Notes under the pieces: model-generated | The model's input: only the letters and a program-made list of their open reading frames with translations | What the model was told of the DNA's origin: nothing | The model's database searches: none | From: Triglochin maritima | Taxonomy: Eukaryota; Streptophyta; Magnoliopsida; Alismatales; Juncaginaceae | Reading direction: 5' to 3' | Assembly: GCA_963682175.1 (NCBI GenBank) | Contig: OY821774.1 | Coordinates: forward strand, 40,004,201-40,068,200 | Length of the DNA stretch: 64,000 nt | In this document: in pieces, positions 46,790-58,800 of the stretch | Numbering within the stretch: position 1 is the first letter of the stretch | How the letters are laid out: every line of letters begins with the position of its first letter | Made by a program: the position numbers and the translations under genes

Positions 46790-48381
46790 TTAGCTATTGA
46801 CAAGTGCACACTTCTTCCTGATCTCACCCTGACTTCCTGTTTTGACCTCAACCCTCCCCATCTTCTCCATGGATGCAGCGAACGCCGCGAAGAATTGCGA
46901 GGGTGGTCCACTGAGAAGGTTGGTTATGAATGTCTTTGCAGCCAGATTTGTCGTTAGAGCGGCATCGGATTGGAAAAGGCCCCTTCGCTTAAGCAGAAGC
47001 TTGTAGTAACCGAGATCGAATGTTCTGAAGCTGCCTGGATCCATTTCGGTGAACGATGTATTGTCGCGGGGAGTCCTGCACTTGAACATCTTCAAATTCA
47101 CCGCGTACTCGCTGTCGAGAGCCGGATCCTGGTCGCCTCTTCCGGAGAAGTTATAGAGTCTGTTGTTAAATGAAGAGCAATGCCCAATGCCAATTGTGTG
47201 AGCCCCTGAAACCATATGTTAATAACAATCAGTAGCAATCCCATTTCTTCAAAAAAAAATTCTGGACAAAAATACACACATGTATGGGTGTAAACGAACC
47301 GAGTCAAGAGCGAATTTTCGAACAATAAGTATTGTTTTATGTTATTACGAAATACAAAAAATATATATAAATAGAACAATACAAGTTTCGAGAACGCTAT
47401 CGAACCGAGCATCAAATTTTTTCGAGTTGAAACGACTCATTTACCCAACTAAATTTAAATTTTTTATTTTATTTTTCATCCAGATCTTTCATTTTCAAGT
47501 TAAACTAGTCGAATATTTTTCGACTAGAGTTCGAACCAAGCTATCGAGTTTTTCGAGTAGAGTTCGAACAACTCAGCCAAAGTTGACAGATCTACGCACA
47601 TATATAGTAACGGCAATAACTAACTAAATTTTGTTACCCGACAGGAGAACAAGATCAGTAACATTGAGTCCTTTCTTGGCGAAGGATCTCGTGAGAGCCG
47701 TGAAGTTAAATGTCGGAGCGGGTATATCGTTCGATGCCTCCGTCACATTAGAGATCAACCCGTCTCTTCGCCCTGTCGGAACTTTCCAAAATGGTCCTCC
47801 CTAAAGACAATCATGCACGTACAATTAATATTGAAACTCACAAGAACATTAGTTGTAGTACATATTGTTCTGCACTTACAATGACACCAACAGAATCTCT
47901 TGCTGCCAATGCAATTATGTCGGCACATGAGACGACACCAGGGCATTCCTCCTCAACCAGACTCTTCAGCCTGTCGATGAAGTTGAACCCCCGAAGCGTG
48001 AGGTTCGGCGTGGCCCTCTTCTCGGTCTCGTTGGCTCGGTTTACTCTCGTGAAATTCAGCAGCACTGAACCATCACAACCCTGCCAAACACATTCCACAC
48101 AATCAAAACATGCATTATCCAAAACAAATTAATTAAGTCAACTGTTAATTTCCTTGATTCTGTTTAAGTACCCTGACAAAGCAGTCGTGGAAGTGCATCC
48201 GAATAAGCGGGGAAGCGAGGGACGGAGCATTCGGAATGTGCTCAGCTATGAACTCCCTAATCAGCTTCTCAGCTTTTGGGCAGGACTGGTCGTAGAATCC
48301 AAGTTTGAGATCAGACTGAGCAGAAGCTGTTAAGCTGAGAAGGCCAATGAACACAACTCCAACAACGCAATTTCTCCCCAT
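46790..48381 (-). CDS. Class III (secretory plant) peroxidase
   Basis: Four exons on the minus strand: 48172-48381, 47880-48080, 47638-47800 and 46790-47205, giving 329 residues, the usual length, with the classic three-intron layout. Residues 1-22 are a signal peptide ([20 protein letters not shown]), so the enzyme is secreted to the wall or apoplast. The distal haem site is [10 protein letters not shown] (61-70, Arg61 and His65), followed by [26 protein letters not shown] block follows. The proximal haem ligand is His194 in [10 protein letters not shown]. The Cys residues of the conserved disulphides are present. It oxidises phenolic substrates with H2O2 (lignin and wall cross-linking, H2O2 turnover); the specific substrate cannot be told. 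A TATA box lies upstream. Intron 3 probably holds a small transposon. Confidence 0.97.
47281..47600. mobile_element. Possible MITE in peroxidase intron 3
   Basis: Starts TATGGGTGTAAACGAACCGA, typical of a widespread plant MITE group with TTCGAG-rich interiors. The segment is full of TTCGAAC/TTCGAGT repeats in both orientations. The right end (CAACTTTGG... as reverse complement) is only weakly similar to the left, and an 8-bp duplication (CACACATG / CGCACATA) is imperfect. Confidence 0.45.
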
Positions 48382-48435
48382 CTCTATCTCTACCTTGTGG
48401 TTGTGATTGTGGACAGAACCCAGAAGTTGGAATCA

Positions 48436-48443
48436 TATTTATA
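48436..48443 (-). promoter_or_regulatory. TATA box of the peroxidase gene
   Basis: TATAAATA on the minus strand, 54 bp before the start codon, giving a short 5' UTR. Confidence 0.7.
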
Positions 48444-49878
48444 AGCCAACAGTGACATTTTTTAAAGGGTAGGTGTTGGATAGATAAAGCAGTCCCAGAT
48501 TTTTTTATGTCAGGGTTGTTGGTGTTAGAGAACAGTCACTATGGTTAAAACGACGATTTTCTTTAGGTTATAAATCGTATAAGAACTTTCTACCAATTGA
48601 TATTGAGTTGGATACATGTACTTCAATAGTTAGTAATGTTTGACGAGGCAAGCATGCATAGAGTTTTGAATTCTTGCTCATGTTGATTAGCTAAGCTTTT
48701 TGTGTGAAGATTGCTTTGGATGACATCACTTTGATTCAGGTTTTTACCAGATTTTACTTGTTTAATTCTTAGTAGGTGAAGTTCTACTACTTATTCTGTA
48801 TTCCAGCATTTAGATACATCTAAATCATAATGTTTATGGCTGTGTTTATTGTATAGTTCCAAATACTGAAGATATCATGGTAATACATGTTTAAACTTTG
48901 CAAAATCAACTCTCACAAATAATTTATGCTCATCATTATCGACATCTGTCCTCCATAAATTTGATAGAGATTGGCTATGGTTTAAGAAAAGTTGTTAATT
49001 ATGCAGCAAGCACTTTGGGCTCATAAAAGTTGTCATGGCATTGGTTTTAAGTTGAGGAGTTGCAACTAATGTGCTGTAGAATATGCCGACTGCATACAGA
49101 TGTACAAGCATTGGATCAATCATATAAAACCAATGTAATTTTGACTATTCAAGCAATTTCTCAAATGCCCCACGATTGAAAATACGGTGAAGGGTAAAGT
49201 TCTTCTGCAGACCAAATGATTGCTTCGTATATGTTTTTCTAACAGGTAGAACGTGGTCAGTAAAGCAAAGTGTTGGGCTACTTTTCCTTAAAAAATAAAG
49301 AAAAAGAAAAGTTAGACTTGGTTTCTTGAGACACATATAAGAATGTTGTGACTTGCATTCGAAGGGAATGGTGGAACCATTAGCTCTTGCTTAGGCCAGT
49401 AAGATCAATGTGAGATTTTTTTTAGTTTCAACTTGCAATTGTATTTTCTTTTATTGGTAATAAGCCACACAAAAAATGAAGACATTAACAGAACTCCAAA
49501 CAAAGACATATAAGATGCGGATCGAAACACCAAACAATATATCTGTTCAGATCGAACGCTACAAAACCGGAGCAGCGAAGACTCTTAGCAGCCGCAGTAT
49601 ATGTTCGATACTTCGATCTGCTCTCGGACGTTGTCTCCTTGAATCGGAATATATGACTTCGTACCTTAATTACCAATCATATATTCCAATATAATGCTAG
49701 ACGGTTCATTAACTATTTTTCACTTATGTTGGTGTTAGAAGGCAACTCTACTTAATCAGTTAAGATTAGTTCAGTTGACTGATATCTAGTTTTCAATTAA
49801 CGTAGTTTAATCCTTACTTCATTTTGTATTGTTTTGGTATCATTCAAAGAGGAGTTGGTGTTGTTGAGGAAAAAGATA
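48444..49878. other. Intergenic stretch
   Basis: No recognised gene. Short open frames at 49145-49336 (-) and 49476-49694 (+) have no family features. Confidence 0.4.
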
Positions 49879-49883
49879 ATAAC

Positions 49884-50231
49884 TGTTGAGCAATTAGTCT
49901 CACGTTGCTAAACACAAAATGTGTGCAACACTCTATAATAGAGTTGGATTCACTATCATTCACCTAAGTGCTTAGGTTTTGTTGAGGTGGTGGACTAATC
50001 AAATTTCACATGGTATGAGAGCAGATCGATCGACCTGTGAGGTCAACCCCAACCTATATTATCCAAGCGTAGACACGGAGAAAATAATCTCGGTCACGCG
50101 TGCAGAGGAGTGTTGAGCAATTAGTCTCACATTGCTAAACATAAAATGTGCGCAACACACAATAGAGTTGGATTCACTATCCTTCACTTAAGTGTTTAGG
50201 TTTTGTTAAAGTGGATCTATCAAATTTCACA
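49884..50231 (+). mobile_element. Complete TRIM (miniature LTR retrotransposon)
   Basis: Two direct repeats, 49884-50010 (127 bp) and 50111-50231 (121 bp), both start TGTTGAGCAATTAGTCTCAC and end TTTCACA. The 100-bp interior begins with a primer-binding-like site TGGTATGAGAGC (50011) and ends in a purine-rich AGAGGAG. The element is flanked by ATAAC (49879-49883 and 50232-50236). It has no coding capacity and must have been moved by another element's enzymes. Confidence 0.93.
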
Positions 50232-50236
50232 ATAAC

Positions 50237-50645
50237 AACCGCACCATATATAACAATTTAGTATTTAAGCATGTCATATGTTCATCAGTGGTGGTCTATG
50301 ATCACATATATTTAATGAGTTAGTATATTTCTTAAGGTTTCTAATCAACATTCCCAGAGGTCATAAATTCCTAATTTTCCATATAATTCTTGATATCTCT
50401 GACGTATATACTGGTATAATCCAGGTGGGGCAAAGTGATAATCACAGATTCACAGGCATTAAAAACCCACATATTTAGATGTATAAACTTCGTAAATTTT
50501 TAATTTTCCATACTATCCAAGTGAATATTCATTTTCATTTCCTTAATCCGCGGGATTATTACCCCTTTGACACCACCTCAGCCACATATGTTAATTATTT
50601 CCACATGCACGTTCTTTTAGAAAGGCTTAACTTGTAAGGATTATG
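50237..50645. other. Intergenic stretch, nothing recognised
   Basis: AT-rich, no features. Confidence 0.4.
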
Positions 50646-51235
50646 TTACTTGACAATATACCTTTGCTGAGGGCACCCCTTAACGGGGCCAAAAACCGGG
50701 TCATCCGACCTGGGTCGAAGACTTCGCGTTAACGCGAAGATGACCTGGGTCATCTTCGCCTGGGTCGTCGACCCGGGCGTTCCAACGCCCGGGTCGACGA
50801 CCCGGTCGTCCCAGGTCAACCAACCCGGACGCGCCACGTGGCGCGTCCGGGGTTTTTTTTTAGTTTTTGATTTTTTTTTTAGTTTTGATTTTTTGTTTTG
50901 AATTTTTTAATTTTTTTGTTTGAGTTTTTTTATAATTTTTTTTTTAAAAATTCGTTTTATAATTGTTTTGATTTTTTAGAATTTTTTTTAAATTTTTACC
51001 AAGAGGGACCCCGAAATGATGTGGAGGAGAGAGATAGGTTGTTGTGGGTTGTGTTGGGTTGTGGTTAAGAGATGAATAGTGTAGGAAAGAGAAGAAGGTG
51101 AGTTGAGGAAAGAGAAAGCTGATGTGGAAGAGAGAGAAAGCTGATTTTGAAGAGAGAGAGAGAGCTGATGACCGGGTCGTCCAGGTCATGGTTAGTGATG
51201 ACCTGAACAACAGACTTGGTCATGCAACTATTTAA
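50646..51235. mobile_element. Hairpin-rich, GC-rich putative MITE or foldback element
   Basis: The segment 50680-50850 stacks several perfect palindromes: CTTCGCGTTAACGCGAAG, GACCCGGGCGTT..AACGCCCGGGTC and CGGACGCGCCACGTGGCGCG. GACCGGGTCGTCCAGGTCAT recurs at 51171, suggesting a right-hand end. Between them are T-rich and GA-rich tracts. No ORF. Exact termini and target duplication were not resolved. Confidence 0.5.
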
Positions 51236-52107
51236 AGGGTTAATTACACTTTTGTTCTTTTGAATTATGTCATGATTTCACTTTGTCTCCTGAACTTTAA
51301 AAGATAATAATCACTTCCTTCTACTTTCTTTTGTAACACTTTGCCCAATTCTCACCCGAACATTAAGAATTCGTTATTTTAGCTCATATTCATTATTATT
51401 TTTTGATTATTTTTTGCCTAAAACACTCATAATCTCAACTTTATGGTAAAATTTGAATCAAATTAGAAGTTTGATTTGGTTGGAATTTGGGTCAGATTGG
51501 TAGTCAATCAGACAAAAAATTGAATCAGATCTGATCTCCAATTTGAGCTGAACTTTATCATAAAATTAAGATTATGAGTATATTAAGTAAACAACGCAAA
51601 AAATTGAGAAATAATGGCGAATATGTGGAAAACAATAGATTATTAAAGTTCGAGAGGAAAAATGTTACAAAACGAAAGTATTAGGAGTGTGATTGTCGTA
51701 TTTTAAAATTTAGGAGAGCAAAATGAAATTGGGGCATAATTTAGGATGTAAACTGTAATTAACCCATATTTAAACTAAAGTTTGGAGATGGAGAAAAATA
51801 CACGCACTGTGAGCACAAATACGAAACAAGAGTCAAATATTTGATATTATTTTAGGATGGTGCTGATGGAGTAACGAGTCCTTCTCCCAACCACTCCTTG
51901 TCACATGGAGTAGTTCAAGGGCCTACACAAGACAACAAAAAGCTCCGTAAGAAAGAAAACTCGTAACATCACTCACAATACAACACACATGGATGGATGT
52001 CCCAACTCTTAATGTGAAACTTCAATGTTAGGAAAAGTTAAATCTAGGGGCTTGTGAATGTGTTTCCCCCCGTGCCTACAGTAACTATCCATCCATTTAT
52101 CCATGCA
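51236..52107. other. Intergenic stretch, nothing recognised
   Basis: AT-rich, no coding or repeat features identified. Confidence 0.4.
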
Positions 52108-52115
52108 CATTTATC

Positions 52116-52682
52116 TAGGATTAGCAATTCGAGTCATGACACGAAACCCGAACCCAACACTAAATATCACGATTCGGGTCGATACGAATGACACGAACTG
52201 TAATTCGGGTCGGGTTCGGGTTGTAGTATTTTGTGTAATTTGGGTTGACACGAATAACAAGAACTGTAATTCGGGTCGGGTTCATATTTCGTGTAATTCG
52301 TGTAATTGGTGACAAACATGCTAGTTCGTGTTCGGGTTAATTCGTGTTTGTATAAGTTTGTGTCAAACATGTCATAGATGGTGTCAAACATGTTATTTCG
52401 TGTTCATGTTTTTTTGTGTTTGTAAGCATTTGTGTCAAACAAGTAAGTTTGAGTTATTCGGGTTAATTCGTGTTCGTGTCAACACGAACACGAAAAATGG
52501 ATTCGTGTCAACGTGGGTAGTGTTCGGGTTACCAAATTCGTGTTCAGGTTTAATATTAGATTTTCGTGTTCGTGTTCATGTCGACTATTTCTTATTAATT
52601 CATGTTCGGATCGAGGAAAAATAATTCGTGTCAATTCGTGTTCGTGTCAAACACGACACGAAACACGAATTTGCCAACCCTA
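52116..52682. mobile_element. hAT-type MITE with 8-bp target duplication
   Basis: The left end, TAGGATTAGCAATTCG, and the reverse complement of the right end, TAGGGTTGGCAAATTCG, are inverted repeats of hAT type. The exact 8-bp duplication CATTTATC flanks the 567-bp unit (52108-52115 and 52683-52690). The interior is made of TTCGTGTNNACACGAA-like repeats. No ORF of any transposase. Confidence 0.92.
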
Positions 52683-52690
52683 CATTTATC

Positions 52691-55582
52691 CATGCATATG
52701 ATTGTTAAATTTGAGGATTATTTCATATAAAAATGACAATATAGTAAATTCATTTTTATTTATGTCTTATTGTTATTCAAAATGTGTTTCAAATTTTAAG
52801 ATTTTCGATATGCACGAACCAATCGAGTCATAAATTAGAATGTTTTGCATTGTTATTATAGTTTTATGTATTCTAGAAGCAGCAATACGACAAAATTCAG
52901 TTTTGTTTCTAAAAATAGAGTAAAGTTGACAAATTTAATAATTTTTTAGGAATAAAACAACATAAGGGAGTACTATACAAGAAACTACTATACCAGAGAT
53001 TGGTGCCTGAAAATAATGTCACTCGTCCTAATTAAGTAACCTAAAACATCTTTTTACTTTACCCCCAACAACATTAAAAGAAAAGAACAGTTCACAGAGC
53101 CAAACCATATATGTCCAACGACGATAAGACAAGGGACAGAAATTTAGGTGTTGGAATAGGGACAAACAGTAGAATCTACCATGCTAACCACATGTCATTT
53201 ATTTTACAGTTCTTCTGGTTTTCAACACAAGTTAAAGCAACATTTTAATTGCTCCATGTCCAGCTATTCAGGACGCAATTCAATGAGATGACGTGAAAGT
53301 GATAGGAGCATATGCGAAGTTTGAAGAAAAAAATAGAGCCAAGAAATACTATGCCATGCTTTGCTGTCTAGAAATGTTAGGGTTGGATATTAGTTGAAAT
53401 AACTAACTTCTTTCGTGTTGATCATGAATCATGATGTTCTTGTTACCTATGATTCATGTTTGAGAAACTTCCATAGTACTTTCTTGCCTCTCCCCCCTTA
53501 TGTACCCCTTTATGTGTCATATTTGTATACTTATCGATCTTTCGTATTTAGTTATTTTTCTCACCTTTTGATTATCTTCGATACTTTCAGATTTTTCCGT
53601 TTAACTTATATAACCTAGCTATGGTTAATTTTCTTCACAATCATAGTTCACTGACGATGTTATCATTTTCCTCCCTTTTGCGTTCTTGTCTTTTTTGTCC
53701 TTAGTATGTTGTTTTAACTTTAACTTGATTTAGTTCCTATTTGTTACCTCAACTTGATTCATTTCAATGTAATAACAATGAACATAGGCAAAATGAAGCT
53801 GAATTTAAAACCATAACGCCATGGAAAACGACATAAGAGGTCGCGAAAAAACAGAAAAAACATGTCAAATGTGGCTATACAAAATAATATGGAAGAGTAT
53901 AAATACGCAAATAAGAAAAATCCAGAGAGAGAGAGAGAGAATGTGTTTTTAACGTGTCTATATATATCTTGATAGAATGAGTTGTGACCTCATTTTAATA
54001 GGTAAGGTTCATTTTGTTGTTTAATTAAAGCATGTATTTGTGCCCTTGTTTAATAAACTCATACCCTGTTTAACAAAGTCACGTACATGTTAAACGAACT
54101 CAAGTATTCAGCAAATACCTACAAATAAGTAAAAAAATTGACTCGATTTTTATACACAAGTGTCACAATTGTATAGTAGCTTTTATTTTGTGATGCTATC
54201 GTTGGGGGAGCTAACCACTTATCGACATGTCCACCATTATCCATGCGAAACCCTACGCTAATGTCGAATGAACCATAATGACATGTTGGACTCCAGAACG
54301 AGGTGTTATGAAACAACGATGGAATTTAATTAGCTCGATCGAAAATGTGGTCACTTGAGGGTTTGGGGTGATATTAATAAAAACTCTTAATCTTACAAGA
54401 AGCAAAATGAAAAGGAACCCACGCAAGCCTGAAGTGCACCGAGGTAATTTCACGATATGGAAAGTGTACCTAAACAAATATGAATTATAGAGGTGCAAAC
54501 CTCCAATATCAACGTTTCTCAAGTATACGCAAGCAAAAACAACTTAATAAAACGTGACCACCAAAGGTCCAATCTTCCTTCTAAAAGTCTTTCACAAAGA
54601 GACACACAATGGAGGACACCGGGTAAAACAATAAAATACAATTTCAAAAACTGTATGGTCAAATATAATGTGAACAGAGATACCTAAATCTAAGTCCAGA
54701 GAACAATATTATCTAAGGTAATCAGTATGCCCGATCCAAGATGCTCAATTATAGACTTTTCTTATTCTAAAATTCTCTCTCTAGAATTCACTTTGTTCTT
54801 AGTCACTTAAACTCTAGAATGTTCAAAGACTAGAAAATTCTAAGCTTCTCTACAACATTCTATCAACTTCTATAAATAAAGGTATTCATAACCTTTCATA
54901 CATCATAAGCAAGAGTTAATCTTAACAACTACAAAGAAAGAGTCTTGTAGTTGTGTTAGCTAGAGTGTGTGTATTGTGTAAGAGTAAGTATAATAGTTAA
55001 AAAAGTAGTTGTGAGTACGCTCACAAGGTAAACATGTGTAAGTGTAAATTGTAGTATTGCGACATTTGTTGTTAGAAATACAAACTTACATTTCATCTAT
55101 TTTTCATGTCTCTTCTACTCAATAGTACATGCTTCAAAGCAATTACATAGTTTTGATTTTTCAAGTTACCTTCTTGTTGAAATTACATACACACTAAAAT
55201 GGTTTGGAAAGTGATAATCCTGCAGATTAAGCCAAGTAAATACAAAATCACAAATACAACTAAGACGGAAATAGAGACCAAGACGTGTATACAGTATATG
55301 TCGTAAGATTTATATCAACATTTCCCATGAAATCATGAAGGGTAGTTCTAAGCAATTAAGTTGGTTCGACATAAAAAGAAAATCTGTTAAGTAGAGTGTT
55401 ATATACTATTAGTCGTGCTAATGTACAATTGTTAAGTGTGGGTAAGTAAATTATAACTTTCAAGTTGAATAAATAAATAGGTGGTTCGAGTCAATATTTT
55501 TCATGCTTTTATGTACTTCAAACGCAAGCTATCCATCCTATACTCTCGTCGTCTCACGACCCTGATGTCATGTATTATATTA
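52691..55582. other. Intergenic stretch before the Mutator-like element
   Basis: Almost 3 kb of AT-rich sequence without a recognised gene. A short (GA)n run lies at about 53922-53940. Open frames on both strands (for example 54119-54316 and 54253-54522) have no family features. Confidence 0.4.
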
Positions 55583-55869
55583 GGGAGGGAAAATGTTTAG
55601 TAGCCGCTCTCCGGGACGTTGTGGCGGGACGCTGCTGAGTTGGACAAATCCAGCTCAGCCAAAGTTTTAATATTTTTGGCGGGCAGAGGGGGCAGCCGCA
55701 TTTAATGCATCTCAAATCAGACGTGCTCCAAATCATATCATTCCTTTTGGCGCTCCCACCTGCTCCATACCTCTTTTTGACGAAGATGCACGGAATGGCC
55801 ACCGTCACTTCTTCCTTTCTTTTTCATTTTCGTTCATTTCTCTTCGTTTTGAGAGAAATCTTCACTCAA

Positions 55870-58800
55870 ATGGAAATGACGTTTTAAACGTTCCTAAGGA
55901 GAAGATGATTTTCCCCTCTTTCGAAGGAGCAAGAGCCTTTTACAGCGACTATGCTGATGCTTGTGGTTTTGGTGTTAAGCTACGACATACTCATTACGAC
56001 GCTGGTGTGGTTACCCCGGCTACTCTTACTTGTTCCAAGGAGGGTAAGGCACCAACAGACCAAGGTCAAGGCATAATGAAGCCACGTTTATCTAGTAGAG
56101 TTTAGTGCACGGCTCGCATCAGGGTTTCTGGAAACCCAGCAAGGGGATACCGGATTAACTTTGTCGATCTCAATCATAATCATGAAATGCTGCAGGAGCA
56201 CCAGATGCGTTTTCTAAGACAGAAACGATTTGTACCTGAGGCCGCCATAGCACGAATAGCGTGCAATGATGCTTCTGGGATCTCTACTGCTAAGACCATG
56301 CAATCGTTTGTTGTTGAGGCTGGGGGGGCATGACAAACTTACTTTTAACGATAGAGACCTAAGGTTTGAAGACTTTTGTACGTTATTTTGTTTGTAGAAA
56401 TCTGCGACCTTAATATTTTTTGTGTGTGCAGGAATGTTATAACCGAAGTAAGGAATTTGAAAATGGGACCCGGCGATGCACAAGCTCTTCAGAACTATTT
56501 CATTAAGATGCAGAAGATTGATGCAATGTTTTTCTATGTCGTGGATATGGATGACGAGGGAAGACTAAGGAACGTTTTCTGGGCCGACTGCCGTTCCACG
56601 GCTGCCTATTCATACTTTGGGGATGTTATATGTTTCGACACTACGTACCTTACAAACAAATACGACATTCCCTTTGCACCATTTGTGGGAGTTAATCACC
56701 ATTTCGAGTCTGTGTTGCTCGGTTGCGCTTTGCTGTCTTCCGAGACCACTGAAAACTACATATGGCTCTTTCAGACGTGGCTTTCGTGTATGGGAGGTAC
56801 GTATGTAGAGTTCGTACTCGCTTTGATTGGGTTGTCCTTTATGATTGTTGAGTTATTGGTTTTCCTTTTTAAGTAATGTGTGTTCCTTTTTAATTGTTGT
56901 GTGTTCCTTTTTTAGTTGTGCCTGTTCATTTTCAACTTCTTTCTAAAACCTTTTGAGTGACTGTGTGTTCCTTTTTAACTTATGTCTGTTCCTTCTTAAG
57001 TGAAGTCTGTTTCCTTTTTAACTGATGTATGTTCCTTTTTAGTGTTGTCTGTTCCTTGTTAAGTGATGTCTGTCCCTTTTTAAGTGAAGTATGTTCCTTT
57101 TTAAGTGATTTCTGTTCCTTCTTAAGTGTAGTCTGTTCCTTTTTAGTGTTGTCTGTTCCTTTTTAAGTGATGTCTGTCCCTTTTCAAGTGAAGTATGTTC
57201 CTTTTGAAGTGAAGTATGTTCCTTTTTAAGTGATGTATGTTCCTTTTTAAGAGATGTCTGTTCATTTTTAAGTGATGTCTGTTCATTTTTAAGTGAAGTC
57301 TGTTCCTTTTTAAGTGTAGTCTGTTCCTTTTTAAGTGATGTATGTTCCTTTTTAAGTGATGTTTGTTCCTTTTTAAGTGATTTCTGTTCCTTCTTAAGTG
57401 AAGTCTGTTCCTTTTTAGTGTTGTCTGTTCCTTTTTAAGTGATGTCTGTCCCTTTTTAAGTGAAGTTTGTTCCTTTTAAGTGATTTATGTTCATTCTTAA
57501 GCGAACTCTGTTCCTTTTTAAGTGATGTCTGTCCCTTTTTAACTGATTTCTGTTCCTTTTTTAGTGTTGTCTGTTCTTAGTGTTGTCTGTTCCTTTTTAA
57601 GTGATGTATGTTCCTTTTTAAGTGATGTTTGTTCCTTTTTAAGAGATGTCTGTTACTTTTTAAGTGATGTCTGTTCATTTTTAAGTGAAGTCTGTTCCTT
57701 TTTAAGTGTAGTATGTTCCTTTTTAAGTGATGTATGTTCCTTTTTAAGTGATTTTTGTTCCTTATTATGTGATGTCTGTTTCTTTTTAAGTGATTTCTGA
57801 TCCTTTTTAAGTGATTTCTGTTCCTTCTTAAGTGAAGTCTGTTCCTTTTTAATTGATGTCAGTTCCTTTTTAAGTGACCTCGTTTCCTTTATAGCGATTT
57901 TTCTTTTCCTTCCAGATATCCCTCCACCAGCTATCATAACGGACCAATGTGGGGCCATTACTGCTGCTGTAACGAATGTCTTCCCAAATGCCAGACACCG
58001 ATTTTGCATTTGGTACATAATGAACAAAGCTCCCGTGAAGTTGCCGACGAAGTATCGACAGCACATGTTATTTGATCTAAATTTGATTGTCTATGACTCA
58101 AAGAACCCAGCTGAATTTGAGCGGAATTGACACGGTTTCCTGGTTGATTTTGACCTTCAAGAACATAGTTGGCTCCAAACAATTTACAGTATCCGTGAGT
58201 CTTGGGTACCTGCTTACTTGTGTGATTGTTTTTTCGCTGGAATGACTTCTACCCAAAGAAGCGAAAGGATGAACTCCTTCTTCGACAAGTACTTATCTTC
58301 TAGAACCACCCTTAAGTAGTTCGTTCAACAATACGAACTTGCTCTACGTCACAAGTACGAGAAGGAAGCTCAATCGGATTTCGATTGCCTGCATAAGAAA
58401 CCCCAAATGGTTTCAATATATCCCTTCGAGAGTCAAATGAGCGAGTTGTATACCGTAGGAGTTTTCAAGAAAGTACAGTTACAAATTGCTAAGATGATGA
58501 ACTGCGACTTAACCGAGGAGTTGCAATCAGCCGACGCGTTTCATTACAAGGTGACTGAACGTGTACGGGTCGGTGAGCAACTATTATCGAAACGTTTCCT
58601 TGTACAGAGGACATGTCTGAACTTGACATGCGATTGTAAACTGTTTAAGCGTGTTGGTATTCTTTGTTGTCACCTCCTGGTCGTATTTGCACGGCTAGAT
58701 CCTAATGCATTACTCCCGCCGTCTTACATCACAGATCGATGGCGGAAGGATATTCGTCGGAACTATGGAGACAAGATGTACCAAGCCGATGGCGTATTGG

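Noticed and set aside
46694..48132. Plus-strand ORFs at 46694-46957, 46970-47173 and 47791-48132
   Set aside because: Antisense shadows of the peroxidase exons.
57564..57800. ORF with repeated VCSFLSD heptapeptide (also 60011-60235 on +, and 63300-63986 on -)
   Set aside because: A 21-bp repeat is a multiple of three, so any array stays open in some frame. The first lies in an intron and the others in non-coding arrays. Not a repeat protein.
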